Source: CAXXOK01 sp963675925
GTDB lineage: Bacteria; Bacillota; Clostridia; Christensenellales; Aristaeellaceae
Assembly: GCA_963675925.2 (NCBI GenBank)
Contig: CAXXIB010000007.1
Location: forward strand, 62,001 to 126,000
Reading direction: 5' to 3'
Length of the DNA stretch: 64,000 nucleotides
How positions within the stretch are numbered: the first letter of the stretch is position 1; the number at the start of each line of letters is the position of its first letter. Both the position numbers and the translations under genes were made by a program. The notes under the pieces were generated by a model. It did no database searches and had not been told where the DNA came from. It saw only the letters and a list, made by a program, of their open reading frames with translations. Positions 46,391 to 54,705 of this stretch are shown piece by piece.

Positions 46391-47608
46391 TTGGACGAAT
46401 TTTCCGCACTGTTGAAAGAACTATTTTCCGGCGTATTGTACATGGGCACCCTGGACGGGCTGAAGACGCTTGTCATGTTTGTGATTGCAGGGGTTTTAAT
46501 CTATCTTGCCATCCGTAAGGACTATGAACCCGCCTTGTTATTACCCATCGCGTTTGGTGCGATTCTGGCGAATATGCCGCCGATTATTGATGCGGTTACC
46601 GGCGACCCCACAGCCAGCGTGCTGGGCAGCGGTGGCTTTTTAACCGTGTTGTTTGACGCGGGCATTAAAAATGAACTCTTCCCCATTCTGATTTTTATCG
46701 CGGTTGGCGCAATGATCGACTTTTCGCCCCTGCTCAAAGATCCGTCGATGATCTTCTTTGGCGCAGCGGCGCAGTTTGGTATCTTTGCAACGTTCCTGAC
46801 GGCTATGCTTTTAATTCCCATGGTCTTCCCGGACATTGCCGGCGATGAAAGCCTGATACTGCGACTGGCCTCGGCGATTGGTATTATCGGTGCGGCGGAC
46901 GGCCCCACCACCCTATATGTTGCCAATCACTTTGACCTGAAAGACTATATGGCACCGATCTCCGTTGCTGCGTACAGCTACATGGCGCTGGTGCCCGTTA
47001 TCCAGCCGCCGATTATCCGCGCGCTGACCACCAAGAAAGAGCGCACCATCCACATGAACTATACCGAGCACAAGGCCTCGCGGCTGACGCTGATCCTGTT
47101 CCCGATCATTGTGACCGTTCTGGCGGGTATCATTGTACCCATGAGCGTGCCGCTGGTCGGCAGCCTGATGTTTGGTAATCTCCTGCGCGAGTGTAAGGTG
47201 CTGGATCGCCTGTCCAACACCGCGCAGAACGAGCTGGCCAATCTGGTCACCATTCTGCTGGGGCTTACCATCGGTTCGACCATGCTGGCAAACAATTTCC
47301 TGCGTTGGGATACCCTGTTTATCCTGACCCTGGGCTTGTTCGCCTTCGTATTCGATACCGCAGGCGGCGTGCTCTTTGCAAAGTTCCTAAACCTCTTCCG
47401 TAAGGAAAAGATCAACCCGATGATCGGTGCGGCGGGTATATCCGCATTCCCGATGTCCGCGCGCGTCATCCAGAAGATGGCCAAAGAGGACGATCCTTAC
47501 AACTTTATCCTCATGCAGGCAACCAGCGCTAACGTATCGGGCCAGCTTGGGTCCATCGTTGCAGGCGGCCTGGTGATTACCCTTGTCGGTCTGCTGATCG
47601 GCTGGTAA
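46391..47608 (+). CDS. Sodium-pumping decarboxylase, beta subunit
   Basis: 405 residues, mostly membrane helices. It matches OadB/MmdB/GcdB, the sodium channel of biotin-dependent decarboxylases: GGFLTVLFDAGIKNELFP, IGAADGPTTLYVANHF and MIGAAGISAFPMSARV are typical sodium-site segments. It starts at TTG after a perfect GGAGG. A gamma-like subunit follows, but no alpha (carboxyltransferase) or biotin carrier gene is in the window, so the full complex must be encoded elsewhere. It could be oxaloacetate, methylmalonyl-CoA or glutaconyl-CoA decarboxylase. Confidence 0.88.
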   Translation: MDEFSALLKELFSGVLYMGTLDGLKTLVMFVIAGVLIYLAIRKDYEPALLLPIAFGAILANMPPIIDAVTGDPTASVLGSGGFLTVLFDAGIKNELFPILIFIAVGAMIDFSPLLKDPSMIFFGAAAQFGIFATFLTAMLLIPMVFPDIAGDESLILRLASAIGIIGAADGPTTLYVANHFDLKDYMAPISVAAYSYMALVPVIQPPIIRALTTKKERTIHMNYTEHKASRLTLILFPIIVTVLAGIIVPMSVPLVGSLMFGNLLRECKVLDRLSNTAQNELANLVTILLGLTIGSTMLANNFLRWDTLFILTLGLFAFVFDTAGGVLFAKFLNLFRKEKINPMIGAAGISAFPMSARVIQKMAKEDDPYNFILMQATSANVSGQLGSIVAGGLVITLVGLLIGW

Positions 47609-47717
47609 GGAATGTATCGCAATGCCAGATCAAGAAAATCACAATCAGCCTGACCGTTGCATTGCTATAGGATGACACCTGCTTGTGATAGTACAACAAT
47701 CTTTTTGAGGTGAGACT

Positions 47718-47951
47718 ATGCTGTTTAGATTTTTCATGTCGGCCGCCCAGGCCACGGAAACGGCCGTGGCGACCGTAACACCAACTCCCGTCGCATCGGA
47801 GTCCCAACTCGCCGCCCTGTCCATTTTCTCCAAGGGTCTGTTTACCACGCTGCTCGGCCTGATTGGCGTGTTTTTGGTGCTTGCGCTGTTTTATGTTTCC
47901 ATCAAGATTATGCAGCGCAAACACAGTGAGACCCCGGCTGATAAGGAGTAG
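47718..47951 (+). CDS. OadG-like gamma subunit
   Basis: 77 residues: a short N-terminal part, one membrane helix (FTTLLGLIGVFLVLALFYVSIKIM) and a polar C-terminal tail, the layout of OadG, which anchors and stabilises decarboxylase pumps. The match is to length and layout rather than to a strong motif. It follows the beta subunit and is followed four bases later by a two-helix membrane gene. Confidence 0.65.
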   Translation: MLFRFFMSAAQATETAVATVTPTPVASESQLAALSIFSKGLFTTLLGLIGVFLVLALFYVSIKIMQRKHSETPADKE

Positions 47952-47954
47952 ACT

Positions 47955-48443
47955 ATGCTGTATGCAGAAGCCGACAGGCAGGAGATACTTTCCATGCGTA
48001 AACGGCGCATGCTCTTTGTGTGGCTGCCGACGGCAATCCTCTTTCTGGTGGCAGTCGCTTCCTTCGTGTATTACCGGCTCAACCACGATGACGGCGGCTG
48101 GGTTGTCACCGGGCTGATTACCATACTCTCCGGTGCGTACGCCATCTTTCTCTACGGCGTATACCTGCGCCCGGTGCTCAAGTATGCACGCCATATCAGC
48201 TATATGCTGGATGGCCGCAAGCGCGTGACCACCGGGATCATCAAGGAACTCTCCACCACCGTGCTAGACCGCGATGGTGTCGACTGCTATGCCGTGATGC
48301 TCAACATCGGCCAGAAGGATGACCCGGAGGACGATCGCCTGTTCTACCTGGATGCATTCAAGTCCATGGACGGATTTCAAACCGGCGATTCCGTAACCAT
48401 TGAAAGCAACGACCGCATGATTGCAAGCATTCAGAAAGCCTGA
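47955..48443 (+). CDS. Membrane protein of unknown function
   Basis: 162 residues with two membrane helices (about 20-40 and 55-75) and a cytoplasmic or exposed C-terminal domain of about 85 residues ending in strands (YAVMLNIGQ, DSVTIES). I do not recognise a family. It starts four bases after the OadG-like gene with AAGGAG upstream, so it is translated with the sodium-pump genes and may belong to that complex. Confidence 0.65.
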   Translation: MLYAEADRQEILSMRKRRMLFVWLPTAILFLVAVASFVYYRLNHDDGGWVVTGLITILSGAYAIFLYGVYLRPVLKYARHISYMLDGRKRVTTGIIKELSTTVLDRDGVDCYAVMLNIGQKDDPEDDRLFYLDAFKSMDGFQTGDSVTIESNDRMIASIQKA

Positions 48444-48454
48444 AAGGAAACGAA

Positions 48455-49624
48455 ATGATCGATTTCATCTTCCAGAATCCGGCTAAAATCATATTCGGGA
48501 AAAGCGCGCTGTCTCACCTTACGGAGGAGACGGCGCGTTTTGGCAAACGTATACTGCTGGTATACGGTGGCGGCTCCATCAAACGCATGGGTCTGTATGC
48601 CGCTGTGATGGAACAATTACAAAGCGGTGGCTTTACCGTGTTCGAGCTTGCCGGCATTGTACCAAACCCCGTCTTGTCTCGTGTATACGAGGGGATTGAC
48701 CTGTGCCAGAAGGAAAAAGTAGATATTGTGCTGGCCGTAGGCGGCGGCAGTGTTATTGACACCGCCAAGGGCATTGTAAACGGTGTCCTCTATGCCGGGG
48801 ATGTGTGGGACTATTATTCCCGCACTATAGTGCCCCAAGCCGCACTGCCGCTTGGCGTGCTGCTCACCCACGCGGCCACGGGCAGCGAGATGAGTTATTC
48901 CTCCGTCGTCACCAACGAAAGCCTTGGCCTAAAGCGCGGCTTTAATGCCCTGACGAACGTGCCGACATTCTCCCTGCTCAACCCCGAGTGGACCTATACC
49001 CTGCCCGCCTATCAAACCGCCTGTGGCGCGGCAGACATTATGGCGCACATGATGGAGCGTTATTTTACCACTGTGGAACACGTGGAACTGACCGACCGCA
49101 TGATTGCCGCCGGCATCAAAACCGTGCTGCATAACACCCCCATTGCGCTGCAAACCCCCGATGACTACAATGCGCGGGCCGAACTAATGTGGGCGGGCGC
49201 ATTGGCACACAATACGCTGCTGAATACGGGACGTATCGGCGATTGGTGCTCCCATAAGCTTAGCCATGAGGTGACCTATGCCACCGGACTGGCCCACGGC
49301 GCAGCGCTGTCGGTGCTGTTCCCCGCATGGATGAAATACGCAGCAACGCAAAACCCCAAAAAGATTGCCCAGTTTGCAAGCGATGTATTTGACATCACTC
49401 CGTCGCCCGGCAATGAGCATACAGTCGCGCTGGACGGCATACAGCGGCTGGAAGCCGCGTACCGCTCCTTCGGCCTGCCGGTGCGGCTTTCGCAAGCTGA
49501 TATACACCATGCCGATTTCCAGGCGATGGTGCAAAAAGCGCTGCCCGATGAAGGCAGCGCGTTAGGCTTTTATGTGAAGGTTGACCGGAAAGCGGCCCTT
49601 TCCATCCTTACCCTCGCAGAATAA
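48455..49624 (+). CDS. Iron-containing alcohol dehydrogenase (BDH-like)
   Basis: 389 residues. The type III alcohol dehydrogenase pattern is clear: GGGSVIDTAKGI in the cofactor part, and metal ligands in ADIMAHMMERYF and CSHKLSHEVTYATGLAHGAALSVLFPAW. It most resembles NADPH-dependent butanol/long-chain alcohol dehydrogenases. It reduces aldehydes or oxidises alcohols in anaerobic metabolism. It follows the membrane gene by 11 bases, hinting at one long transcript, and ends one base from a convergent gene. Confidence 0.88.
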   Translation: MIDFIFQNPAKIIFGKSALSHLTEETARFGKRILLVYGGGSIKRMGLYAAVMEQLQSGGFTVFELAGIVPNPVLSRVYEGIDLCQKEKVDIVLAVGGGSVIDTAKGIVNGVLYAGDVWDYYSRTIVPQAALPLGVLLTHAATGSEMSYSSVVTNESLGLKRGFNALTNVPTFSLLNPEWTYTLPAYQTACGAADIMAHMMERYFTTVEHVELTDRMIAAGIKTVLHNTPIALQTPDDYNARAELMWAGALAHNTLLNTGRIGDWCSHKLSHEVTYATGLAHGAALSVLFPAWMKYAATQNPKKIAQFASDVFDITPSPGNEHTVALDGIQRLEAAYRSFGLPVRLSQADIHHADFQAMVQKALPDEGSALGFYVKVDRKAALSILTLAE

Positions 49625-49625
49625 G

Positions 49626-50249
49626 CTACTCAGCGACCTGCGGCGCAGCTTCCATCACATTGATGGCTACAGCTGCCGCCGTGTTGTTTGTGGCAAGCAC
49701 AGTGCTATAGAGCGCTTCCGTTTCGCTGACCGCGGATGCCCAGGCGCTTTCTTTTAGTTCCGCATCGTTTGTGATCTCATCGTATAGCTTCTGTTCAATC
49801 TCCTGCTTAATCTCGGCATAGCGCTCCGCGCTCAGCGGGTAGAGGAAGTCGTATTTCTTCACGCTGTCCTCGTCCACTGTGAGTTTATAGTAGGTCACAG
49901 TCGGTGGCGGAAGCATGACCTGAATTTCATTGCTTGTTTCATCATACTGCACTGTAGCCTGCCGCAGGTCTATCGAAAAGTTAGCGGAAAACTGGTAGGG
50001 AATCGACACTTCCTGCACCGTACCGATCAGCCAGGCATCCGTGGATACGGTCTCCTGTCCGGTGATTGTCTTTTCGAGCACCACCAGCTCGCGTTTGGCC
50101 GTCAGTTCTTCCGAAAAGCGCTCGCTGACCCAGGTTGGACTGGCACCGCCAAAAAACAGCGAAAACAACCGCGGCCCAAACAGAATGCCGACTGCAACCA
50201 GCACGGCAATCATCACCATGGTCATAATTGATCTTAGTACGCGTCTCAT
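49626..50249 (-). CDS. DUF4230-like membrane-anchored protein
   Basis: 207 residues. One N-terminal helix (about 7-30) anchors a mixed domain rich in strands (ELVVLEKTITGQETV, SIPYQFSANFSIDL, NEIQVMLPPPTVTYYKL), which fits the DUF4230 pattern of a signal-anchor protein with an exported domain. Function is unknown. It lies 15 bases after a 63-residue membrane protein and shares its promoter. Confidence 0.6.
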   Translation of the reverse strand: MRRVLRSIMTMVMIAVLVAVGILFGPRLFSLFFGGASPTWVSERFSEELTAKRELVVLEKTITGQETVSTDAWLIGTVQEVSIPYQFSANFSIDLRQATVQYDETSNEIQVMLPPPTVTYYKLTVDEDSVKKYDFLYPLSAERYAEIKQEIEQKLYDEITNDAELKESAWASAVSETEALYSTVLATNNTAAAVAINVMEAAPQVAE

Positions 50250-50264
50250 ATCGTTTCCCTCCCG

Positions 50265-50456
50265 CTACAGCGGATGTACCCACTTTTCTATTTCAACAAA
50301 CAGCCGCACTAGCAGCAGCACCATCGCAGCGATGGTCGTAATCGCCCCAACGAGCATTAAATAGCCTCTAAAAAAGCGGCCTGCCCTGCCCCGGCGGTGA
50401 TGCGTGCGATGCCGCGGCTGGTATTGCGGGTGTTCGGGTGGTGGTGTATGGCCCAT
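50265..50456 (-). CDS. Small membrane protein
   Basis: 63 residues: a His/Pro/Arg-rich N-terminus (about 30 residues) followed by one membrane helix (GYLMLVGAITTIAAMVLLLV). The ATG has GGAGGGGG eight bases upstream; a longer frame to 50501 would overlap the promoter. It is the first gene of a two-gene unit with the DUF4230-like protein. Function unknown. Confidence 0.55.
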   Translation of the reverse strand: MGHTPPPEHPQYQPRHRTHHRRGRAGRFFRGYLMLVGAITTIAAMVLLLVRLFVEIEKWVHPL

Positions 50457-50486
50457 AGCACAAACCCCCTCCAGTATTCTGCCCCT

Positions 50487-50515
50487 ATTATAGGGTGTCA
50501 CCCTGTGAATTACAA
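50487..50515 (-). promoter_or_regulatory. Promoter of the small membrane/DUF4230-like operon
   Basis: On the minus strand, TTGTAA (50510-50515) and perfect TATAAT (50487-50492) are 17 bases apart. Confidence 0.7.
50492..50504. promoter_or_regulatory. Palindrome in the DUF4230-like promoter spacer
   Basis: AGGGTG-T-CACCCT is a perfect inverted repeat with 6-bp arms lying between the -35 and -10, where a repressor could sit. Confidence 0.4.
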
Positions 50516-50602
50516 CCGCATCTTGCCCAAATAACGTATTGTTTCAACTGTGAAAAAAAGGGTAAGCTAACGGTATACCCACACGAAAGGAGATTGTGAG
50601 TG

Positions 50603-50911
50603 ATGGCAACCCAGAAATTCACGAAAGATAATTTCGACACCGAGGTTCTGCAAAGCGATGTACCGGTTCTGATAGATTTTTATGCAGACTGGTGCGGACC
50701 GTGCAGAATGGTATCGCCCATTGTTGAAGAAATCGCCAACGAAGGCGGGCCTTACAAAGTCGGTAAAATCGACGTTGACAGTTCTCCCGAGCTTGCCGCC
50801 AAGTATGGCGTTATGAGCATTCCGACGCTCATCGTTATTAAAAACGGTGAAGTGGCCGAGCAAGCTGTGGGCGCACGCAGCAAGGAGCATATCCTTAGCA
50901 TGCTAAAATAG
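50603..50911 (+). CDS. trxA: Thioredoxin
   Basis: 102 residues with the active site WCGPC at about 32-36, YADWCGPCRM in context, and the cis-Pro in SIPTLIVIKNGE. It is a cytoplasmic disulfide reductant. An AGGAG lies 10 bases before the ATG; an in-frame GTG one codon earlier is the alternative. It is transcribed away from the DUF4230 operon and followed by a strong terminator. Confidence 0.95.
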   Translation: MATQKFTKDNFDTEVLQSDVPVLIDFYADWCGPCRMVSPIVEEIANEGGPYKVGKIDVDSSPELAAKYGVMSIPTLIVIKNGEVAEQAVGARSKEHILSMLK

Positions 50912-50927
50912 AGAAGCAGCAGTACAC

Positions 50928-50959
50928 AAAGAACCCTGTGAATTACAGGGTTCTTTTTT
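50928..50959. terminator. Bidirectional terminator after trxA
   Basis: AAAGAACCCTGT pairs with ACAGGGTTCTTT around GAATT, followed by T residues. It also ends the converging SH3-like secreted gene. Confidence 0.85.
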
Positions 50960-50977
50960 GCTATGCAGGTGACTGCG

Positions 50978-52360
50978 TTAGTCGATAATGGCCGAGCGGG
51001 AAATAAACGCGCGGGTGACCTTCCCCTGATATACGGTTTCTACATACGCCCATTCTTCACGCAGGAATGCCAGCAGGGTTACGGTGTCTCCCTTCTTGAG
51101 CCGGAACAGCGTGGACGAGCCGAAGTTGGGATCGTCGGTTACTGCTGCGTTCTTTTTCAGCGTCATCGTCATATCCCCAAAGTCCAGCTTCTGAACAAAC
51201 TCCGGTTCCAGCAGCGTGCTGTTTTCAATGTATCCCATACGCCCCTTGGTGTTGTTGTAGCCGATGGGATAGGACACCAGTACCCAGTCATCCAACACGC
51301 CATAGACCACAACGCTTTCGTTGGTTGTCGTCACCTGCGCGTTTGCATCGCGGTAGGAAGCCTTATCCGGTGCGGAATACACATCCAGCGAACGGCGCTT
51401 TTCAAATGTCGCGGTCACAGGCTGGATGGTCGGGGTGAGACGCATGGCCTGCTCGCTGGGCGAAAGCGTCGGCTCCGGCGAGGGTGTAGGCGACGGGGTT
51501 GGTGAAGGCGACGGTGTAGGCGAGGGTGACGGAGTCGGTGATGGGGTTGGCGACGGAGTTGGCGAGGGTGTAGGTGATGGCGTCGGAGTCGGCGAAGGCG
51601 ACGGCGTGGGCGTGATAAACTCCTCCAGCTGTACGGAGTTGGAGTTGCGGTTTAGCACATAGCCTTTTTTATCATCGCCTTCCTGCAGCGTAAACGCCGT
51701 GTTGCCGCCCAAAAGCACTTCGCCGCTTAGCACATCACTTTGCAGCATGCCGTCTACAACAGTAAACGGTGCTTTTCGAATGGTCAGTATTGTACCATCG
51801 GCCAGGAACTGATAATACACTGTTCCATCCGAGCCCAGCGGTTTCCATAAGCCCTGGGTGAGAATGGTGAGTATCGATGCATCCTCAAAGCTGACAGGCA
51901 TGGGGCTTGGCGTGACCACATCAAACGTCGGTACGGTGGCAATGGGGGTCGGTTCCGGCGTGGTTTCCACCAGCGTGTACGGGGTCAGCGTTAGTATTGC
52001 ATACTCGCTGGTTTGCGGATCGAACACAAGGTCCACCCCGGCATCGGTTTGGTACACATCCGCCGCTTGGTCTGCCCTTGCGGTCGTCGCCAGGTACAGT
52101 TTCCCATCCTCAGCCCGATAGCTGATAAACAAGGGCTCGCCACCGCTAGGGTCGGTGATGGTTCCGTCTGCCTGAAATTGCAGCACGCTGCCTTCAAGCA
52201 TCCAGTCGCCTGTGCTAAGGAGCGCGTTGATATCCGCCGTTTGGGCGACCTGTGTGCCCGATCCCATGACCGGCAGGGTTGCTGCGGCATCTTCCATGCC
52301 CTGAGCCTGCGCTCCTGTGAAAAGCAGCAAGACCAATACGATGATAAAAGCGGTTCTCAT
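50978..52360 (-). CDS. Secreted protein with a Pro-Thr-Ser linker and C-terminal SH3-like modules
   Basis: 460 residues: signal peptide (MRTAFIIVLVLLLFTGAQAQ), two related beta-sheet modules (WMLEGSVLQFQADGTI against WKPLGSDGTVYYQFLADGTI), then a PTPSP-type linker of about 55 residues, then two SH3-like domains (RRSLDVYSAPDKAS and DDPNFGSSTLFRLKKGDTVTLL). SH3b domains often bind peptidoglycan. The linker DNA is a short tandem repeat. The protein is likely cell-wall bound; ligands are unknown. Confidence 0.65.
   Translation of the reverse strand: MRTAFIIVLVLLLFTGAQAQGMEDAAATLPVMGSGTQVAQTADINALLSTGDWMLEGSVLQFQADGTITDPSGGEPLFISYRAEDGKLYLATTARADQAADVYQTDAGVDLVFDPQTSEYAILTLTPYTLVETTPEPTPIATVPTFDVVTPSPMPVSFEDASILTILTQGLWKPLGSDGTVYYQFLADGTILTIRKAPFTVVDGMLQSDVLSGEVLLGGNTAFTLQEGDDKKGYVLNRNSNSVQLEEFITPTPSPSPTPTPSPTPSPTPSPTPSPTPSPSPTPSPSPTPSPTPSPEPTLSPSEQAMRLTPTIQPVTATFEKRRSLDVYSAPDKASYRDANAQVTTTNESVVVYGVLDDWVLVSYPIGYNNTKGRMGYIENSTLLEPEFVQKLDFGDMTMTLKKNAAVTDDPNFGSSTLFRLKKGDTVTLLAFLREEWAYVETVYQGKVTRAFISRSAIID
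51473..51610. repeat. Tandem repeat encoding the Pro-Thr-Ser linker
   Basis: A run of 6- to 12-base degenerate units (GGCGACGGNGTNGGNGAGGG-like on the plus strand) encodes PTPSP repeats in the secreted protein. Such runs change length by slippage. Confidence 0.8.
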
Positions 52361-52378
52361 CTGTTTACTCCTTACGCG

Positions 52379-53860
52379 TTACTTAAGAATAATAGGAAAG
52401 GCGGATACTGCGGCAATGGTGACAATCTGGTTGATGTCCCCTTTGCGCAGAATAAAGCTGTAGGAACGCGGCAGCGGGTAGGCTGTGCTGTCCACGGTTT
52501 GTTTGCTGATATAGCCGTTGTCCTGCGCCGTCCATGCAATATCGGACGGTACAGGTTCAATGGAATCAAACTCAAAGGGATACTGCTGTTCCCCATCCAC
52601 AAACAAGCCATACAAGCCCGTTTCCGGGTCGCGGACAGCCAAGGCCCCACAGTTGATATACGCCGTAACCTGATCGGTTTTCATCACAAAGGGCAGCTCC
52701 GCAGTCAGCGTGTGCATATCGCCGTCCGGGGTAAAGGCCATGCCGCATACCGTGTCCAGGTAGCCGTCGGTATCCGCCATATAATGCAGGCGTTTTACCG
52801 TGCCATCGCGGGACAAAAGGTACAGCGCATAGCGGTTGTCCGTACCGGTGATATTGCCGGTATCCACATAGGCCAGGGTGTTTTCTGCCGTGAAGGGGAA
52901 TGCTTTGGCATACCACAGGCTGGTAATCAGTTCCCCGTTCTCTCCAATGTAGTTACGCTTGGTCCCGTCTTCATTGATCACCGGTGCCCAGCCGCTCACC
53001 ATCGGCCCGAGGGTGACCGCGCTGCCCGCGCTGCGTTCCAGCGCTTCCAGGTCGGCCAGAGGGAAGCCGCGCGAGGTGACCAGATAGGGCGTTTCCTCAA
53101 TATAGAACAGGTTTTTCCCGCAGGGAATCATGCTGGCCAGGCCTTCATAATACCCAAGCAATCTGCCCGTGTCGTAGTCAAATAAATAGTAATCGTACGT
53201 GCCGTCCGGGTTTTCATCAGACATGATGATGTTCTGGTCGGTGACGGCATAGGAGTTCATATCCAAATCGCCAGTCACGTCGTCAATCTCTTTAACGGCT
53301 TGCGACTTCATCGCCAGCGTGGCAGAGGGGACATAGGCCGGAACTTCGGGCGGGGTTTCGGTAGGCGTGGGTGTGGGCATAAAGCGGGCAACCACTTCAT
53401 CGCCAAATACATTGCCGATGCCCTTTAGGATATCGAAGCGGAATACATAGGCACCGCCGGCAATGAGGATCAGGATCAGTAAAATAATCCAAAACTTCAG
53501 CCAGCCGTTTCCATGACCGCCGTCATCATCGGGATGCTCGGAGTGCACCTGATATCCGCTGTGATGCGGGGGCGGTGCTTGGGGCTGTACCGGGTATTCG
53601 TAGCGATCACCCCGCTGGTTGCCTGTATTTTCTTGCTGCGAGATAAACGCGGACCGATCACCGCCGTATTGCGGGCGGTACGGGTCGCCGGACTGTAAAT
53701 CGGCTTGCCGTGGGTCCAGGTTTGGGGAATAGGAAAACACATCACCGTCTTCACGCTGCGGTGCCGGCCCGCGGGCTGGCTTGCTGCGGGGCGTGCGCGG
53801 TGGTGGCTCGGAAACATAGCTGACCTTCTTGTCGTCTTCATTCGACCAGTATTCGTTCAT
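52379..53860 (-). CDS. Membrane-anchored protein with Pro-rich cytoplasmic tail and exported beta-rich domain
   Basis: 493 residues. The N-terminal 120 are polar and Pro-rich (EPPPRTPRSKPARGPAP, with many Gln and Tyr), then one membrane helix (FWIILLILILIAGGAYVF), then a PTPTPTET stalk and an exported domain made of short repeated sheet units resembling WG-type or propeller repeats (YYLFDYDTGRLLGYY, YLVTSRGFPLADLEAL, YALYLLSRDGTVKRLHY). The start is chosen at 53860 with GAGGGA upstream. Function unknown; it precedes the SH3-type gene by 18 bases and both may act at the wall. Confidence 0.6.
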   Translation of the reverse strand: MNEYWSNEDDKKVSYVSEPPPRTPRSKPARGPAPQREDGDVFSYSPNLDPRQADLQSGDPYRPQYGGDRSAFISQQENTGNQRGDRYEYPVQPQAPPPHHSGYQVHSEHPDDDGGHGNGWLKFWIILLILILIAGGAYVFRFDILKGIGNVFGDEVVARFMPTPTPTETPPEVPAYVPSATLAMKSQAVKEIDDVTGDLDMNSYAVTDQNIIMSDENPDGTYDYYLFDYDTGRLLGYYEGLASMIPCGKNLFYIEETPYLVTSRGFPLADLEALERSAGSAVTLGPMVSGWAPVINEDGTKRNYIGENGELITSLWYAKAFPFTAENTLAYVDTGNITGTDNRYALYLLSRDGTVKRLHYMADTDGYLDTVCGMAFTPDGDMHTLTAELPFVMKTDQVTAYINCGALAVRDPETGLYGLFVDGEQQYPFEFDSIEPVPSDIAWTAQDNGYISKQTVDSTAYPLPRSYSFILRKGDINQIVTIAAVSAFPIILK

Positions 53861-53895
53861 GCTTTCCCTCTTTTTTGCTAGTCTACTCATGGTTT

Positions 53896-53924
53896 AATGT
53901 ATCATTCTTGCATGGTTTCGTCAA
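53896..53924 (-). promoter_or_regulatory. Predicted promoter of the two envelope genes
   Basis: On the minus strand, TTGACG (53919-53924) and TACATT (53896-53901) are 17 bases apart, 36 bases before the start codon. Confidence 0.55.
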
Positions 53925-54012
53925 GGAAACCACTACTATGTCAGGCGTACTCTTCGAGGCTGTTTCCACGTTCGAAAGCAGGGGTATCTGCGTAAATCCT
54001 ACGGTGCTTCCA

Positions 54013-54041
54013 TTGAAACTTTGCATATTTCATCGTATTGT
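54013..54041 (+). promoter_or_regulatory. Possible promoter of the ECF sigma operon
   Basis: TTGAAA (54013-54018) and TATTGT (54036-54041) are 17 bases apart, 161 bases before the sigma gene. Closer to the gene, GGAACC at 54153-54158 with CGTAAC/CGTT downstream resembles an ECF-type element but with poor spacing. Nothing else is seen in 53925-54201. Confidence 0.4.
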
Positions 54042-54201
54042 AAACAGTTTATGGTACGCTAGCACGGACAATTATTGGACCACAACGTGACAATCCATAA
54101 AAACTATTCAATTCTACGCAAACCTTTTCCGGCTTTTCTGCGACTTAGTATAGGAACCTGTATACATGGCTCGTAACGTTCCCTAAAAAAGGAGGGGTAC
54201 A

Positions 54202-54705
54202 GTGGATATGCAGACCTTTGAGGCAAAGGTTCTGGCATACGAAAGCCTGCTCTATCACGTGAGCTGGTCTATGCTGTCCAACCAGGAAGATTGTGCCGAC
54301 GCCGTACAAGAAGCGCTTTTCCGCGCGTGGCAAAACCGTGCTTCGCTGCGAAACGAAAAAGCGTTCAAACGCTGGCTGGTGCAAATCCTTACCAATGTTT
54401 GCAACGACATGCTGCGAAAGCGCCAGCACAACCGCGCTGTTCCGCTGGACGATTCCATCCTCGCCAAGGCTGCCAGCCATCCTGCCGTATATTCCGTAAT
54501 CGAAATGCTGCAATGTCTAAGCCCTGAGCATCGTCTGATCGTCGTCCTGCATTATCTGCAAGGATATCGGATACGGGACATTGCACAAATGCTGCAAATC
54601 CCCGTCGGAACCGCAAAAACACGCTTGCGAAGCGCCAGGATGAGCTTGTCGGAAGCCACAACCTTAAAAGATGACCTAATAGGTGGTGTTTGCCATGAGA
54701 AATAA
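54202..54705 (+). CDS. ECF-type sigma factor
   Basis: 167 residues with only regions 2 and 4: NQEDCADAVQEALFRAWQNRASLRNEKAFKRWLVQI for region 2 and HYLQGYRIRDIAQMLQIPVGTAKTRLRSAR for the region 4 helix-turn-helix. Start GTG with AGGAGG six bases upstream. It overlaps the next gene by 11 bases, the usual sign of an anti-sigma partner. The signal it responds to is unknown. Confidence 0.9.
   Translation: MDMQTFEAKVLAYESLLYHVSWSMLSNQEDCADAVQEALFRAWQNRASLRNEKAFKRWLVQILTNVCNDMLRKRQHNRAVPLDDSILAKAASHPAVYSVIEMLQCLSPEHRLIVVLHYLQGYRIRDIAQMLQIPVGTAKTRLRSARMSLSEATTLKDDLIGGVCHEK

Noticed and set aside
51473..51610. Repeats considered as a CRISPR array
   Set aside because: Units are too short and continuous, with no spacers, and are in frame with a secreted protein.
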